A DNA stretch of 64,000 bases. Origin: Nocardioides houyundeii. GTDB lineage: Bacteria > Actinomycetota > Actinomycetes > Propionibacteriales > Nocardioidaceae. The notes beneath the pieces were generated by a model. The model did no database searches. It was given only the letters and a program-made list of their open reading frames with translations, and was not told where the DNA came from. Both the position numbers and the translations under genes were made by a program. The first letter of the stretch is position 1; each line of letters opens with the position of its first letter. The DNA lies in assembly GCF_002865585.1 (NCBI RefSeq), contig NZ_CP025581.1:496001-560000 (forward strand), read 5' to 3'. Positions 8,447-17,890 of the stretch are shown here, one piece after another.

Positions 8447-9513
8447 GCCGTCACCCGGCAGGCCAGCTCGGCGAGGACGGTCCGCAGCCGCGCGATGAAC
8501 TTCGGGCCGTCGCCGCTCAGCGCGACGAACGCGTTGACCGGCTTGTCGACGTGTCCACGCCAGTCCGCGACCGTCTCCCCGTCGGTATGGCCACCCCCGA
8601 GGTCGACGTCGACGACAGTGGATCGGACCTCCACCAGGGTCGGGTCCAGTGCCGCGCCCACGACGAACGGGTCGTGCACGTGGGCGCCGTAGAACCCGTC
8701 GTACTCCTCGTGGAACTCGAAGTAGAAGCGGAGGGCGTCGCGCACCAGGTCCAGCACCGGGTTGCCCAGCGGGGCGGCCATCACCTCCTTGTCGGTCCCC
8801 CCGATCGTGCCGATTCCCGCCGCCTCAGCGACCGCGACCAGGTCCCTGGCGTGGAACTGCGAGGTCTCGGTGACATCCAGCCCCATCACCGTGATGGGTG
8901 TCGCGCCGCGCTCGGTCGCTGTGGACCACTGGTGGAAGACGGTGCGCGCCGCCTCAGGATCGACGTGGATGTTCCATTCCACCCGGGGCGCGACGTTGCC
9001 GGCGCCCGTGAAGGTGCCCCCCATCACCCAGACGTCCTTGAGCAGCAGCGGCAGGTTCGGTTCGGCCAGGACGGCGGCGGCGAGGTTGGTCAGCGGCCCC
9101 ATCGTGACCAGAGTGATCTCGCCGGGCCGGGCCCGTGCCTCCTCGAGGAGGAGATTGACCGCCGAACGGCCCGACACCGTGCCGACCGGATCCACCACCG
9201 CGTGGCCCAGGCCGTGCGGGCCGTGGGTCTCCGGGGTGGTGCACAGGGTGCGCGCGATGGGGCCCGCCGCTCCCGCCGCCACTTCGACGTGCCCGGCGCC
9301 CGCCAGTTCAAGCACCCCCAGCGTGTTGCACACCACGTCGTCCACGCCGACGTTGCCGGCCACCGTGGTCACCGCCACCAGATCGACGTCCGGGTGCCCT
9401 GCTGCGTAGAGAAGAGCCAGCATGTCGTCGATGCCGGTGTCCACGTCGAGGATCAGGGACTGCCTACCCGCCTCGCGCCGGGGTGGCGCGACCGAGACCC
9501 TGGGTGACCGCAT
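8443..9513 (-). CDS. Inosine-uridine-type nucleoside N-ribohydrolase
   Basis: A 356-residue IUNH-family protein hydrolysing the N-glycosidic bond of ribonucleosides to base plus ribose. The family's calcium-binding Asp cluster is clear as DVDTGIDD near residue 24, followed by VTTVAGNV and the VTMGPLTNLA segment. The C-terminal part has YDGFYGAHVHDPF, containing the His-Asp of the active site. It lies directly after the queuosine-salvage-like gene, so the operon carries two unrelated nucleoside-cleaving enzymes. The substrate range is unknown. Confidence 0.9.
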   Translation of the reverse strand: MRSPRVSVAPPRREAGRQSLILDVDTGIDDMLALLYAAGHPDVDLVAVTTVAGNVGVDDVVCNTLGVLELAGAGHVEVAAGAAGPIARTLCTTPETHGPHGLGHAVVDPVGTVSGRSAVNLLLEEARARPGEITLVTMGPLTNLAAAVLAEPNLPLLLKDVWVMGGTFTGAGNVAPRVEWNIHVDPEAARTVFHQWSTATERGATPITVMGLDVTETSQFHARDLVAVAEAAGIGTIGGTDKEVMAAPLGNPVLDLVRDALRFYFEFHEEYDGFYGAHVHDPFVVGAALDPTLVEVRSTVVDVDLGGGHTDGETVADWRGHVDKPVNAFVALSGDGPKFIARLRTVLAELACRVTA

Positions 9514-9514
9514 C

Positions 9515-10564
9515 TCAGTACCTCGTCGTGACGGTCAGGTGGTGCGGTCGGATGAGGTCGTGGAACCCCGACCAGAGACGGTAGTCGAGCTGCGGGTTCA
9601 CCAGGGCATCGGTGCGTCTGACGTTCAACTCGTCGGTGAGGAGCCCGCAGGCGTAGATGCTCTGTACCCGGATCTCGTGCTCCCAGTCGGAACCGGCGGC
9701 CACGACCACTCCGTTGTCCACGGCCTCCGCGAGCGCTGGGGAGTAGCGCAGCACTCGCATCGCCCGCAGGGCCGCGGGAACGATGTAGTCGGCGAAGATA
9801 GCCAGGGAGTCCAGGTCCTCCAGCTGCACCAGACCGAGCCGCTGCAAGGTCCACACCGCAAGCTGGGCCAGCTTGTCGAAGCGCACCGTGAGCCCGTGGA
9901 CGGTGCCGCTGTCGTCGAAATGGGGGAACTCCCGGACCAGGCGCTCAAGCAGCCCGTGACCGTCGGCGTACACCCGTGGGGGGCAATCGCGGACGAAGGC
10001 GCTGAAGCTGCCACCGTAGGACTCCACCAGCGTGCGGCCCAGGCCCCTGAGCACCTCGACACGCTCGGTCAGCAGCGGAATCGGCCGCGGGCCGTGGAGC
10101 ACTGCGGCCAGCCTCTCCTCGGTGAGTTCGGCGAGCCACTCGCCCGAGAGCACGGGAACGCCCGCGGCATGGGCCTGCAGGAACCGGCGGAACATCGCGT
10201 CGGCATCCACGAGCTCGCGCCCCTCGTGCTCGATCGACCACGGGATCTTCGTCTCGAAGTCGGTGTAGGCGAAGTTGATCGCCACGGTGACCATCGTGAA
10301 GTCGATCTGCTCCTCGAGGGTCGCGAGCTCGGGACGCTCCGGGTCCGGCCCTTCCGCGTTCCCGTCCAGGGGCGCGAACAACTCGAAGCACATCCAGTCG
10401 GCGACCGCGCTGAGCTGGTCGCGGTCCACCTCGACGTCCTGGCACCGGGGACTCGCGAGGGCGGCGCTGCGGAGGACCGCCGCGTCCCATGCGGCGCTGC
10501 GTCGTAGGGGGCCGGTCGCCCCGGTCGGGCCTGGCGAGGGGTTCAGAGAGGTGGTGCTGGGCAT
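9515..10564 (-). CDS. Queuosine salvage protein family (Qng1/DUF2419) nucleoside N-glycosylase
   Basis: A 349-residue homologue of the DUF2419 family, whose eukaryotic member QNG1 releases queuine from queuosine 5'-phosphate. I recognised it by end-to-end similarity to the human protein. Shared segments include the VTVAINFAY-type helix, GGSFSAFV, the IFADYIVP motif (MFADYRLP in human), the SDWEHEIR segment and the LDYRLW ending. The family is sporadic in bacteria. Its ribosome binding site (GAGGAG) lies in the 3' end of the preceding permease gene, three bases before the ATG. I see no tgt or queuosine biosynthesis gene in the window, so salvage for tRNA modification is not the obvious role here. 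Confidence 0.85.
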   Translation of the reverse strand: MPSTTSLNPSPGPTGATGPLRRSAAWDAAVLRSAALASPRCQDVEVDRDQLSAVADWMCFELFAPLDGNAEGPDPERPELATLEEQIDFTMVTVAINFAYTDFETKIPWSIEHEGRELVDADAMFRRFLQAHAAGVPVLSGEWLAELTEERLAAVLHGPRPIPLLTERVEVLRGLGRTLVESYGGSFSAFVRDCPPRVYADGHGLLERLVREFPHFDDSGTVHGLTVRFDKLAQLAVWTLQRLGLVQLEDLDSLAIFADYIVPAALRAMRVLRYSPALAEAVDNGVVVAAGSDWEHEIRVQSIYACGLLTDELNVRRTDALVNPQLDYRLWSGFHDLIRPHHLTVTTRY

Positions 10565-10567
10565 CGA

Positions 10568-11821
10568 CTACTCCTCGGATCTTCGATAGGTGGCACCTAC
10601 GGCGGCGGGCGGCCGCAGGGTCTGGCGGGCCGCGACGAGCACGACCAGGGTGGTGAGGTATGGGGCGACCCCGAGCAGCTCACGGGGCACCTCCGGGCCG
10701 ACCAGGAACCAGACGAGGACCGGGACGCCGAAGGCGACGTTCCAGGTGGCGGTGGTGAGACGGCCCTGGCGGTAGAGGAACAGTGCACGGCCGATCAGGG
10801 CCCCGGCGCCGAGCAGCAGCAGGGCGGTCACCGACCCCGCCTGGCGGGTGCTGAGAGCATCGGTGAAGCCGAACAGAAGGCTGCCGGTGAGCACTCCACC
10901 GGGGGTCCAGTTGCCGAAGACAACCGTGGCGAGACCGATGAAGCCGCGGCCTCCCACCTGGCCCTCGCGGTAGAGCGAGGACGCGGCGACCACCAGGTAG
11001 GCGCCCCCCAGGCCGGCGAGTCCACCGGAGATGGCCTGGGCGGCACAGCGGATGCGGTAGGGCGAGACTCCGAGGGAGTCCGCGGCGGACGGGTTCTCAC
11101 CGCAGGCGGTGACCCGGAGCCCGAACCGGGTCCGCGACAGGATCCACCAGCTCGCGGGTACCAGTAGCAGGGCCAGGACGGTTCCGGCCGAGACCCCGGT
11201 CAGTAGGCCGGTGAGCAGGCGTGCGGCGTCCGCGACCACAGGGACGTCGCTCCGGGCGACCGGACCGAGGAGCAGCTCTGCACCCGGCAAGGAGACCAGT
11301 GGCAGCTGCTCGAGCGTGGGGCTCTGGCTGATGCTCCCTCCGGGCTGCCGGGCGAACGTGACCGAGGAGAGGAAACGGACCACGCCGATGGCGCCCATGT
11401 TGATGACGATCCCGGAGATCGCCTGGTCGACGCCCCAGCCCAGGGTGACGACCGCTTGTAGGAGGCCGCAGAGGGTGCCCCCAACCACCCCTGCGACGAG
11501 GGCAGCCCACGGTCCGTGCGAGAGACCCACCCAGGCGCCGGTCCAGCAGCCCATGATCATCATGCCGTCGAGGCCGATGTTGAGAGTCCCCGATCGTTCT
11601 GCCCAGAGGCCCCCCAGTCCCGCGAGCAGGATGGGGACGGCGAAGCGCAGCGTGGCTGCGGCGATCCCCGCGGAGGTGAGGTCAGGGGCGTCGGCAAAGG
11701 TGGCGACCGCGCTGAGTGCTGCGACGGCGAGGACCACCAGGACCCACCGCGGCCGACGAGGGCGGGGTTCCCCACCGTCGGGTGCGCGGCGGTCCGCCCG
11801 GAGGAGCGTCAGGAGGCTCAT
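10568..11821 (-). CDS. BMP-type nucleoside ABC transporter permease (NupQ/YufQ-like)
   Basis: A 417-residue membrane protein of the branched-chain/ribose-type permease superfamily with about nine or ten hydrophobic segments. The family segments SGTLNIGLDGMMIMG and GENPSAADSLG are visible. It pairs with the neighbouring permease to form the transmembrane path. The start overlaps that gene's stop (ATGA). With the lipoprotein and double ATPase it forms a complete nucleoside importer of the NupNOPQ/YufNOPQ type. Confidence 0.9.
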   Translation of the reverse strand: MSLLTLLRADRRAPDGGEPRPRRPRWVLVVLAVAALSAVATFADAPDLTSAGIAAATLRFAVPILLAGLGGLWAERSGTLNIGLDGMMIMGCWTGAWVGLSHGPWAALVAGVVGGTLCGLLQAVVTLGWGVDQAISGIVINMGAIGVVRFLSSVTFARQPGGSISQSPTLEQLPLVSLPGAELLLGPVARSDVPVVADAARLLTGLLTGVSAGTVLALLLVPASWWILSRTRFGLRVTACGENPSAADSLGVSPYRIRCAAQAISGGLAGLGGAYLVVAASSLYREGQVGGRGFIGLATVVFGNWTPGGVLTGSLLFGFTDALSTRQAGSVTALLLLGAGALIGRALFLYRQGRLTTATWNVAFGVPVLVWFLVGPEVPRELLGVAPYLTTLVVLVAARQTLRPPAAVGATYRRSEE

Positions 11822-13023
11822 CTACTCGTCACCTGCTCCGGGTCGGACACCGCGACTGGCAGTTCGTCGGCGTCCGGTCGGGCGCTGCCTAGCGCGACGC
11901 TCGCGGCTCGGCGGCGCTCGCGGCGAGCCGAGACACGGTGCACGAGCTCGTAGGCCGTCACCACGGACAGGACGACGACGGCCTGCACGATAGAGACCAC
12001 CTCCTTGGGGACACCGATGAGGTCCAGCGGCAGGGCGCAGCGCTCGAGGAAGGCCCACAGCAGCGCGCCGCCGGCAACCCCCACGGGGTGGTTACGCCCG
12101 ATGATGGCGACCGAGAGCCCGACCCAGGCCAGGCCGGCGGGGAATGAGATCCCGTAGCGGTGAGTGGCACCCAGCAGCTCCGGGAGCCCCGCCAGGCCGG
12201 CGAGCATGCCCGAGGCAAGCATCGTCAGGATCACCATCCGGCGTGGGTCGCTGCCGCCCAGCAGCGCGGCCCGGGGACTGCTGCCGACCGCCCTCACCTC
12301 GAAGCCGAAGCGGGAGCGCTCGGTCACCAGCCAGAAGAGCACCCCGACGAGGACCGCGACGACCGTGAAGCCGTAGACGTCGCCCGCGCCGGGGACGGTG
12401 ATCGAGGGGACCCAGCCGGAGTCGGAGATGAGTGCCGTCTGGACGTTGTTGCTGCCCTCCTGGTGCACGCCGAAGCGCGAGGGCGCCAAGAGATAGGCGA
12501 TGATCCCCGTCGCGATCGCGTTGAGCATGATCGTGCTGATCACCTCGGAGACACCGCGCTCCGCCTTGAGGTAGGCGGCCACCATCGCGTAGGCCGCCGC
12601 CACTGCGGAGGCCACCACGATCATCAGCCCTACGTGAAGGAGGAACGGCAGCTCGACCGCTCCGCCGACGACTGCGGCGGCGAAGACGCCGAGTCGGTAC
12701 TGGCCGTCGATGCCGATGTTGAACAGGAACATCCTGAACCCGATGGCGGCCGCCAACCCCGCGAGGTAGTAGGTGGTCGCCTTGTTGACGATCGCCACCC
12801 ACCCCTGGGGTGTGACTGCGTAGGTGCCGACCACGTCGATGACCGCGATCGGCGAGGTCCCGTAGGCAGCCAGGATGAGGCCTAGCACGCCCACTGCGAG
12901 AGCCAAGGAGATCCCGACGGCCAGAGCATGCAGGGCGAGCGAGGCCAGGCGGGGTGGGGAGACGATGCGCAGCGCCGCCGCCTCCAGCGTCCCGCGAGGC
13001 GTGACGTGCGGGTCGGCGCTCAT
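11818..13023 (-). CDS. BMP-type nucleoside ABC transporter permease (NupP/YufP-like)
   Basis: A 401-residue polytopic permease with the family segments FNIGIDGQYRLG and VGSSPRAALLGG, the latter likely contacting the ATPase. It is the first permease after the ATPase gene and overlaps it by ATGA. The order lipoprotein, ATPase, permease, permease is the one usual for this importer class. Confidence 0.9.
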   Translation of the reverse strand: MSADPHVTPRGTLEAAALRIVSPPRLASLALHALAVGISLALAVGVLGLILAAYGTSPIAVIDVVGTYAVTPQGWVAIVNKATTYYLAGLAAAIGFRMFLFNIGIDGQYRLGVFAAAVVGGAVELPFLLHVGLMIVVASAVAAAYAMVAAYLKAERGVSEVISTIMLNAIATGIIAYLLAPSRFGVHQEGSNNVQTALISDSGWVPSITVPGAGDVYGFTVVAVLVGVLFWLVTERSRFGFEVRAVGSSPRAALLGGSDPRRMVILTMLASGMLAGLAGLPELLGATHRYGISFPAGLAWVGLSVAIIGRNHPVGVAGGALLWAFLERCALPLDLIGVPKEVVSIVQAVVVLSVVTAYELVHRVSARRERRRAASVALGSARPDADELPVAVSDPEQVTSR

Positions 13024-14540
13024 GCGGTCCCGGCCGTCATCGACTCGCCGATGGCGGCACGGCTCACGGTGTCGGCGTCATAGACGGCGGTGACCCGACC
13101 TCGGGCGAGCACGGCGATGCGGTCGGAGAGGCTGGTCAGCTCCTCAAGATCGGTGCTGATGAGAAGGATGCCGGTGCCTTTCGTCGCCGCCTCGATGAGC
13201 CGCGACCAGATCTGGCGCTGGGCCCCGATGTCGACTCCCCGGGTGGGCTGAGCGGCGATCAGCAGCCTCGGCCTGCCTGCGAGCTCGCGTCCGACGATGA
13301 ACTTCTGCTGGTTGCCACCGGAGAGGGCCGAAGCCAGGATCTCGACCGAGGGGACACGTACGTCGGAGTCGACGACCACCTGTGCGGCGGCGGCGCGGAC
13401 CCGGCTCACTCGGAGCCAGCGACCGCGAACGAGTCGGCGGTCGTGCAGGTGACCGAGAAGCTGAGACATCCACAGGGGGTGCCCCATCAGGATGCCCTCC
13501 CGCTGCCGGTCCTGGGGGATGCAGCCGATCCCGCTGCCCCGTCGCTGGGCGGTGGAGACACCGGCCAGGTCGCGTCCGTCCAGCAGGACCTGGCCGGTCT
13601 GCGGCGTGAGCACGCCGAGGACCGCCTCGACGAGCTCGTCCTGGCCGTTCCCCTCGACGCCGGCGACGCCGACGATCTCTCCTGCGCCGACCACGAGGTC
13701 CAGCCCGTTGAGTCTGCCGCCGGTCTCGCTCGCGCCACTGACACCACGTAGTTCGAGTACCGGCTCGCACGAGCCCGCGATGGGACGCCGTGGCAGCTCG
13801 ATCGGCTCTGAGCCGACCATCAGCATGGCGAGCTCCTTGGTGTTGGTCTCACCCGACGCCACGTCGGCGACGACCCGACCGTGGCGCATGACGGTGATGT
13901 GGTCGCTGATCCCCACCACCTCGTCGAGGTGGTGGGAGATGAACAGCACAGTGAGACCGTCCCGGCACATGTCACGCAGCTTCGCCAGCAGTTCCGAGGA
14001 CTCCTGCACGGTGAGCAGCGCGGTCGGCTCGTCGAGGATGAGGATGCGAGCCCCGCGATAGAGCACCTTGACCAGCTCGACCCGCTGACGGACGCCGACG
14101 CCCAGATCTCGCACCCGGGCGTGTGGGTCGAGCTCGAGGCCGTACCGCTCCGAGATCTCTGCGATCCGCGAGGCCGCGGACTCGCGGTCTATCGAACCGA
14201 ACCGACTCCGTCGCATCGGCTCAGCACCCAGGATCACGTTGTCCAGGACGGTGAGGTTCTCCGCAAGCTTGAAGTGCTGGAAGACCATCCCGATACCGGC
14301 CGTGATGGCGTCGAGGGGCGAGGTGAAGGAGACCGCTTTGCCGTCGACGCGCATGGTGCCGTGGTCGGGGAGGGTGGCGCCGTAGAGGATCTTCATCAGG
14401 GTGGACTTACCGGCCCCGTTCTCACCGACGATCGCGTGGACGGAGCCAGGGGCGACGCGCAGGCTCACGTCAGCATTGGCGACCACCCCCGGGTAGGTCT
14501 TGGTGATGCGGTCCAGCTCCACCGAGGCCAGCAGGCTCAC
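13020..14540 (-). CDS. BMP-type nucleoside ABC transporter ATPase, two NBDs (NupO/YufO-like)
   Basis: A 506-residue protein with two fused nucleotide-binding domains. NBD1 has Walker A GENGAGKST and Walker B ILILDEPTALL. NBD2 has the degenerate GVAGVEGNGQ in place of Walker A but a full LSGGNQQK signature. This asymmetry is normal for the RbsA/NupO family, where one site is weak. The GTG start lies one base after the stop of the binding protein. Confidence 0.92.
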   Translation of the reverse strand: MSLLASVELDRITKTYPGVVANADVSLRVAPGSVHAIVGENGAGKSTLMKILYGATLPDHGTMRVDGKAVSFTSPLDAITAGIGMVFQHFKLAENLTVLDNVILGAEPMRRSRFGSIDRESAASRIAEISERYGLELDPHARVRDLGVGVRQRVELVKVLYRGARILILDEPTALLTVQESSELLAKLRDMCRDGLTVLFISHHLDEVVGISDHITVMRHGRVVADVASGETNTKELAMLMVGSEPIELPRRPIAGSCEPVLELRGVSGASETGGRLNGLDLVVGAGEIVGVAGVEGNGQDELVEAVLGVLTPQTGQVLLDGRDLAGVSTAQRRGSGIGCIPQDRQREGILMGHPLWMSQLLGHLHDRRLVRGRWLRVSRVRAAAAQVVVDSDVRVPSVEILASALSGGNQQKFIVGRELAGRPRLLIAAQPTRGVDIGAQRQIWSRLIEAATKGTGILLISTDLEELTSLSDRIAVLARGRVTAVYDADTVSRAAIGESMTAGTA

Positions 14541-14541
14541 G

Positions 14542-15594
14542 TCACTGATCCACGGACCGTGGTACGGCGAGCTCGCCGGACTTGATCTTCTCCGCGAAGG
14601 CGTCGACGGCCTTGATCGTCTCCGGGCTCAGGAAGTCGCCCGAGGTCGCGTAGCCGACGCCCTCGCTGGACAGGTTGAGCTTGGTGGTTCCACTGGTGAC
14701 GGTGCCGTCCTCCACGGAGGAGATGAACTGCTCGACGCCCACGTCGACCCGCTTGAGCATCGAGGTGATGATGACCTCGTTGAGCGGAGGTTCCGCGGTC
14801 TCGTACTGGTCGTTGTCGACACCGATGGCCTTGGCCCCGACCTTGGCGGCGGTCTCGAAGACACCTTGGCCCGAGCCGCCGGCTGCGGCGAAGATGATGT
14901 CGACCCCGCTGTCGTACATGCCAGCGGCGGCCTCTGCGCCACGCTGCGGGTCGTTGAATCCGTTGAAGTCCGGCGGCTGGGTCAGGTAGGCCGTGTCGAG
15001 CTCGACTCCGTTGTCGGCCGCCTCGACGCCAGCCGCGAAGCCGGCTTCGAACTCGTTGATCAAAGGTGTGTTGACACCCCCGATGAAGCCCACCTGTCCT
15101 GTCTCGCTCTGGAGAGCAGCTGCGACCCCGACGAGGAACGAACCCTCGTTCGCGGCGAAGGTGAGTGAGACGACGTTGTCCGCGGTGATCGTGTCGTCGT
15201 CCACGATCGCGAACCACGTCTCGGGGAACTGCTCCGCGACCTCCGCCACCGACGGGGCGTAGAGATACCCCACGGCCACGACCGGATTGGCCCCGCCTTC
15301 CGCCATCAGCTTCAGCCGCGCGGTGCGATCGGCGTCAGTGTCCTCGGCACGCGCTGACGACTCCATCACCTTCGCGTCCATCGACTCCGCCGCCTGTGTG
15401 GCACCGGCGTACGCCAGGTCGTTGAAGCCGCCGTCTCCCCGGCCGCCGAGGTCGTAGGCCACGCCGACGGTGCGGTCGCTGTCGCCGGTGGCCCCGGTGG
15501 CCCCGGTCCCTTCGCCGCAGGCGGCGAGAGTCGCGGGCAGGACGAGGGCCAGCAGCATCAGGCCCAGCCGGGGGTGGAGGTGCGGTCGTCTCAT
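14542..15594 (-). CDS. BMP-family substrate-binding lipoprotein (nucleoside importer)
   Basis: A 350-residue lipoprotein that captures the nucleoside outside the membrane. A signal peptide ends in the lipobox LAAC with the acylated Cys at residue 26. The BMP fold follows, with GGRGDGGFNDLAY, GGVNTPLINEFEAGF and AAGGSGQGVFE. The family is known for purine nucleoside and related nucleoside binding. It is the first gene of the importer operon, with the ribosome binding site GAAGAGGG upstream of the ATG. Confidence 0.92.
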   Translation of the reverse strand: MRRPHLHPRLGLMLLALVLPATLAACGEGTGATGATGDSDRTVGVAYDLGGRGDGGFNDLAYAGATQAAESMDAKVMESSARAEDTDADRTARLKLMAEGGANPVVAVGYLYAPSVAEVAEQFPETWFAIVDDDTITADNVVSLTFAANEGSFLVGVAAALQSETGQVGFIGGVNTPLINEFEAGFAAGVEAADNGVELDTAYLTQPPDFNGFNDPQRGAEAAAGMYDSGVDIIFAAAGGSGQGVFETAAKVGAKAIGVDNDQYETAEPPLNEVIITSMLKRVDVGVEQFISSVEDGTVTSGTTKLNLSSEGVGYATSGDFLSPETIKAVDAFAEKIKSGELAVPRSVDQ

Positions 15595-15839
15595 GGGGTG
15601 CCCTCTTCACGGGATCGGGGGACCGTCGATCGGCCCCGGTGAGCAGTAGAGCGACACCCCGGCGTGCCGCTCTGTCTGCTGTCTTTGACAAGAGTTAGAC
15701 AGTTCCCCGCTTGCCGCAAGAGAGTCGAACGATTGACACGAGGGGTTTACCGGGGCGTCACAGCGGGCGGCTCACGGAGACAGGACCGGGAGGGCCGACG
15801 CCGCGGCCTCTGCCCCCTTCGACCGTGCAGCCCGCTGCC
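15595..15839 (-). promoter_or_regulatory. Promoter/operator region of the nucleoside operon
   Basis: This 245-base gap before the BMP gene is the only sizeable break in the nucleoside operon. It holds an inverted repeat at 15679-15702 (arms CTGTCT and AGACAG, 12 bases apart). The repeat overlaps a possible minus-strand promoter (TTGCGG, then TAACTC about 16 bases on). A GntR operator here is plausible but untested. Confidence 0.45.
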
Positions 15840-16355
15840 TCACCCCGGGAGATCCGTCAGGGTGCGGAACTTGCGGTCCTGATAGACCAACGGCGCGTGC
15901 AGGCGGCGTACCAGCCGGTCGACCTGGAGCACCAGCATCAGGTGGTCGCCCAGGACCGGGCGCTGCACCACCCGGCCGAGCATGGTGGTCATCGCCTCGG
16001 TCACCACCGGTACGTCGGGGTGCTCGGGGTCGAGCGTGACGTGGGTGAACTTGTCGTCGGACTTGCCGGCGAAGATCCCGGCGACCTTGGCCTGGTCGTC
16101 GGCGAGCACGTTGATCGCCACCCGCTCGACCTGCGCGAAGACGCCGTAGGAGCGGGTGGTCTCGCCGACGAAGACCCCGACCAGCGGCGGCTCGGTGGAG
16201 ATGTTGACGAAGCTGCTGGCCGTGAAGCCCACGGGCCGGCCCTCCCAGAAAGCGGTCACCAGCGTCACGGGGGCGGGGATGCGGGCGATGGCGCGACGCA
16301 GCTCGCCCGGGTCGAGCGTGAGGTCGTCCTCGACGGCGACGTCGGTGGTGGTCAT
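15840..16355 (-). CDS. HpaC-type flavin reductase
   Basis: A 171-residue flavin reductase domain protein with the RIPAPVTLVTA start, GFTASSFVNISTEPPLVGV and a C-terminal KFRTL segment. These enzymes supply reduced FAD or FMN to a two-component monooxygenase. The partner is almost certainly the HpaB-type oxygenase at 23609-25075 in the same operon. It is the last gene of the operon and starts at an ATG overlapping the amidohydrolase stop. Confidence 0.9.
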   Translation of the reverse strand: MTTTDVAVEDDLTLDPGELRRAIARIPAPVTLVTAFWEGRPVGFTASSFVNISTEPPLVGVFVGETTRSYGVFAQVERVAINVLADDQAKVAGIFAGKSDDKFTHVTLDPEHPDVPVVTEAMTTMLGRVVQRPVLGDHLMLVLQVDRLVRRLHAPLVYQDRKFRTLTDLPG

Positions 16356-17890
16356 GGGCTGGGCCTCCGGTTCTCTCCAGGGGTCGGGCCAGGGGTCGGG
16401 TCGGCGAGCGGGGACGTGGCGGGCAGCAGCCGGGCGTCGCCACGGGGCCGCGCTCGCAGTGCCGCCAGCGCCGCCGCCGAGGCGGCCGCCTCGTCCACCC
16501 CTCGACGCCGGGCGGGCGCGTGGCGCTCGTGGAGCTCGGCGACCAGCTCGGAGAACCGGCTCTCGGCTGCCGCCACGTCGACCCGCACAGCCGCCCGGTC
16601 CGCGATCACCCGCCGGCCGGCCACGAAGACGTCGGTGACGTCGGCGGCGCGGGCGGCCGTCAGCAGCTGGTTGGGTACGTCGTTCGCGGGACGGAACGCC
16701 GAGGACCCCAGGTCGAGCAGCGCCAGGTCGGCGGCGTGGTCGGGCGCCAGGCGACCGGTCTCGGTCCAGCCGCACGCGGCGGCGCCGCCCTCGGTCGCGG
16801 CGCTCAGCGTCTCCTCGACGCTCAGCCACCCGCCGGGCGAGCGCGAGCCGACCCGGGAGAGCAGCGCCGCCAGCCGGGCCGCGTCGAGCTGGTCGTAGGC
16901 GTCGGAGGAGTTGGCACCGTCGGTGCCGACGGCCAGCCGGATCCCGGCGTCCAGCATCGCCCGGGTGTCGGCGACCCCGGAGCCCAGGCGCAGGTTCGAG
17001 CCCGGCACGGTGACCGCCACCGCCCCGGCCTCGGCCAGCAGCGCCAGGTCCGCGGCGTCCACCCAGATCGCGTGGGCCACGGTGAGGTGGTGGTCGAGCA
17101 CGCCGAGGTCGCCGAGCTCGGCGGTGATCGAGCGGCCGAACCGGTCCTCGCCGCTGGCCGCCTGCGGCAGCGACTCCGCGAGGTGGGTGTGCAGCCGCAG
17201 CCCCTGCTCCCGGGCCAGCGCGTGCAGCCCGGTGATCAGCTCGGGGGTGCAGTGCGCCGCGATGGTGGGCGCCAGCGCCGGGCTGATCCCCGGCAGCGCC
17301 GGTGCGTACGTCGCCCAGTCCCGGCAGGCGGCCAGCACCAGGTCCGTCGACGGGCCGGCCGGCGGTGGCGGGCAGCATCCGCCGATCGCCGGGACCGCCG
17401 CGTGCACGGAGCGGTCGGCGACCATCGGCGCGATCACCGCCCGCATCCCGGCGCCGTGGTAGCCGCCGGCCACCGCGGAGAGGCGCTCGAAGTCGGGCAG
17501 CCCGGCCTGGGCGACCAGGTCGAACGCCCCGGTGCAGCCCGAGCGGAGCAGCTCGACGGCGGTCAGCGTGGCCGAGAGCTCGGCCAGCTCCAGGCCGCGT
17601 TCCCCGTCCAGCCCGGCGGCGAGCCAGGGGCCGTGCAGCAGCGAGGTCTCCAGCGTCCAGTCGCGGTTCACCCCGCGGGCGTGCCGGGCGTGGGAGTGGG
17701 TGTGGCCGTTGACCAGCCCGGGGATCACCAACGCGCCGGTGGCGTCGTGCCGCTCGGCGTCGACCTCGGCGAACGAGCCCGGCGCCGAGACCGACGCGAT
17801 GCGTCCGTCGACGACCAGCAGGTCCAGGGGTTCGGGTCGCCACCGGGGACCGGTCAGCACCAGCCCGCCGGAGATCACCAGCCGCCTCAT
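16352..17890 (-). CDS. Deaminase-type amidohydrolase (guanine deaminase/TrzN-like subgroup)
   Basis: This 512-residue metal-dependent amidohydrolase has NGHTHSH (HxH metal ligands), LHTHLAES, the His of VAHAIW and the Asp of VGTDGANSSDA. The pattern belongs to the subgroup of aminohydrolases that deaminate or dechlorinate purines, pyrimidines and triazines. In this operon it could remove an exocyclic amine from a heterocyclic base. It starts at an ATG overlapping the preceding stop (ATGA). The substrate is unknown. Confidence 0.85.
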   Translation of the reverse strand: MRRLVISGGLVLTGPRWRPEPLDLLVVDGRIASVSAPGSFAEVDAERHDATGALVIPGLVNGHTHSHARHARGVNRDWTLETSLLHGPWLAAGLDGERGLELAELSATLTAVELLRSGCTGAFDLVAQAGLPDFERLSAVAGGYHGAGMRAVIAPMVADRSVHAAVPAIGGCCPPPPAGPSTDLVLAACRDWATYAPALPGISPALAPTIAAHCTPELITGLHALAREQGLRLHTHLAESLPQAASGEDRFGRSITAELGDLGVLDHHLTVAHAIWVDAADLALLAEAGAVAVTVPGSNLRLGSGVADTRAMLDAGIRLAVGTDGANSSDAYDQLDAARLAALLSRVGSRSPGGWLSVEETLSAATEGGAAACGWTETGRLAPDHAADLALLDLGSSAFRPANDVPNQLLTAARAADVTDVFVAGRRVIADRAAVRVDVAAAESRFSELVAELHERHAPARRRGVDEAAASAAALAALRARPRGDARLLPATSPLADPTPGPTPGENRRPSP

